A DNA stretch of 7,912 nucleotides from Candidatus Latescibacterota bacterium (GTDB lineage: Bacteria > Eisenbacteria > RBG-16-71-46 > SZUA-252), in contig JACQPZ010000125.1 of NCBI GenBank assembly GCA_016207265.1, forward strand, positions 1-7,912, in the 5' to 3' direction. The stretch's first letter is position 1, and the number at the start of each line of letters is the position of its first letter. Positions 7,100 to 7,912 of this stretch are shown here, piece by piece. Below the pieces are notes generated by a model. That model saw nothing but the letters and a program-made list of their open reading frames with translations. It was not told the origin of the DNA and ran no database searches. The position numbers were made by a program, and so were the translations under genes.

Positions 7100-7912
7100 T
7101 CAGGAAACCTCGATGGTCGAGGGTGGCGCAGGCTCGGGCCGCGGGACCTGTCCGATCCGATGCAGGATGTAGCTCGGGCAGATATCCACGCACGCCTCGC
7201 CGCAGGTCGGACCATAATCAAGACACGTTTCGTGGTTGATGAGTATGGTCCGTCCGTCCCATACGATCGCTTCGGCGGGACATTTCAGCACGCACTTGCG
7301 GCAGAGCGTGCATCCCACCATGCAGCTCGCGCGGACCACGGATTGCTTCTCCTTCGCGACGCACGAGAGCTCGATCCGATGGACGCGCGGATAGAGCTCG
7401 AAGAGCTCCTTCGGGCAGACCGGGACGCACAGCCCGCACCCGGTGCATCGGTCGGGATCCACGACGGCGATTCCGTCCCCGCCGATGTGGAGCGCGTCGA
7501 AGGGGCATGCGTGGACGCAGTCTCCGAGTCCCAGGCAGCCGTTCTTGCAGGCCTTCGGCCCCCCGAAGACGAGCGTGGCGGCCGCGCACGTCTCGATTCC
7601 CGCGTATTCCGCCTCCTCGCGCGCCCAGGCGCTCGTTCCGGTGCAGCGCATCACCACCACGCGATCGAGCACCTTGCCCATGTCCTTCCCGGTCAGCTCG
7701 GCGAGCGCCCGCGCCACCGATCCGCGTCCCGGCGCGCAGAGGTTCGGAGGCACGTCGGGGCGCTCCGCGACCGCCTCGGCGTAGACCTGGCACCCGGCAT
7801 AGCCGCACGCTCCGCAGTTCGCGGACGGAAGCTGGGCGCGCACGCGCTCGACCAGGGGGTTCACGGGGACCTGAAAGCGCATCGCCACCGCGGCCAGCGC
7901 GAATCCGAAGAA
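7100..7912 (-). CDS. rnfB: RnfB-like membrane-anchored polyferredoxin, 5'-partial
   Basis: RnfB is the ferredoxin-facing iron-sulfur subunit of the Rnf ferredoxin:NAD+ oxidoreductase. Reading in from the right edge, the frame begins with a hydrophobic segment (FFGFALAAVAM) that fits the end of the N-terminal membrane helix of RnfB. The in-frame GTG at 7888 is therefore probably internal and the true start lies outside. Counting from that GTG, Cys25, Cys28, Cys33 and Cys51 form the N-terminal RnfB iron-sulfur motif (NCGACGYAGC). Next come an RnfB core with CKNGCLGLGDCVHACPF, a ferredoxin motif CTGCGLCVPVCP, a third CMVGCTLCRKCVLKCP and a fourth, altered motif from Cys222 to Cys237. It is followed 1 nt later by korA, so the membrane electron carrier and ferredoxin reductase are one operon. 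Other Rnf subunits are not visible. A stand-alone RnfB-like electron carrier is the main alternative. Confidence 0.85.
   Translation of the reverse strand, partial: FFGFALAAVAMRFQVPVNPLVERVRAQLPSANCGACGYAGCQVYAEAVAERPDVPPNLCAPGRGSVARALAELTGKDMGKVLDRVVVMRCTGTSAWAREEAEYAGIETCAAATLVFGGPKACKNGCLGLGDCVHACPFDALHIGGDGIAVVDPDRCTGCGLCVPVCPKELFELYPRVHRIELSCVAKEKQSVVRASCMVGCTLCRKCVLKCPAEAIVWDGRTILINHETCLDYGPTCGEACVDICPSYILHRIGQVPRPEPAPPSTIEVS

Noticed and set aside
7099..7221. Upstream ATG for korA giving a 628-aa protein
   Set aside because: The added residues overlap the RnfB-like gene in another frame, are Arg/Ser-rich and have no family similarity.
5449..7239. Long plus-strand open frames opposite korA and rnfB (5449-6213 and 6562-7239)
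   Set aside because: They show no family motifs and lie antisense to strongly conserved enzymes. GC-rich codon use leaves such frames open by chance.
1..7912. CRISPR arrays, tRNA or rRNA genes, insertion sequences, phage or defence genes
   Set aside because: The window is almost entirely filled by eight metabolic genes. I saw no spaced repeats, transposase motifs, terminal inverted repeats or tRNA-like sequence.

Overview
The window is a dense, high-GC (roughly two-thirds G+C by eye) bacterial segment with no stretch of non-coding DNA longer than about 10 bases. It reads as part of an anaerobic aromatic-degradation locus. GTG starts, strong Shine-Dalgarno sites and overlapping stop/start codons point to a high-GC bacterium. 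The enzymes are oxygen-sensitive iron-sulfur proteins, so an anaerobe or facultative anaerobe is likely. The sequence alone does not fix the taxon. A thauera-like or azoarcus-like aromatic degrader, or an uncultured deltaproteobacterial, acidobacterial or similar lineage, would all fit.

Left half, plus strand (1-4485), is one tightly coupled operon already in progress at the left edge. It contains a BcrB/BzdO/HgdB-type benzoyl-CoA reductase subunit (5' end missing), two short BcrA/BcrD-type ATPase activator subunits (274 and 268 aa), a zinc-dependent alcohol dehydrogenase resembling 6-hydroxycyclohex-1-ene-1-carbonyl-CoA dehydrogenase (Had), and a hemerythrin-like HHE protein. Every junction overlaps (4, 26, 4 and 4 nt).

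Right half, minus strand (4496-7912), is a second operon converging on the first with a 10-bp gap. In transcription order it holds an RnfB-like membrane-anchored polyferredoxin (5' end beyond the right edge), a fused gamma-alpha 2-oxoacid:ferredoxin oxidoreductase subunit (KorA-like, 587 aa) and its TPP/iron-sulfur beta subunit (KorB-like, 280 aa).

How they may work together: class I benzoyl-CoA reductase uses ATP hydrolysis in its activator subunits to push low-potential electrons from ferredoxin into the aromatic ring. In Thauera aromatica, 2-oxoglutarate:ferredoxin oxidoreductase KorAB is known to recycle that ferredoxin. The window therefore puts ring reduction, the next beta-oxidation-like dehydrogenase, the ferredoxin-reducing enzyme and a possible membrane link (RnfB) side by side, with an O2-binding-type hemerythrin as a plausible protective or sensing partner. 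The most unusual points are the degenerate ATP-site motifs in the second activator subunit, the coupled hemerythrin, and the altered last ferredoxin motif of the RnfB-like protein. Neither operon's promoter is inside the window.
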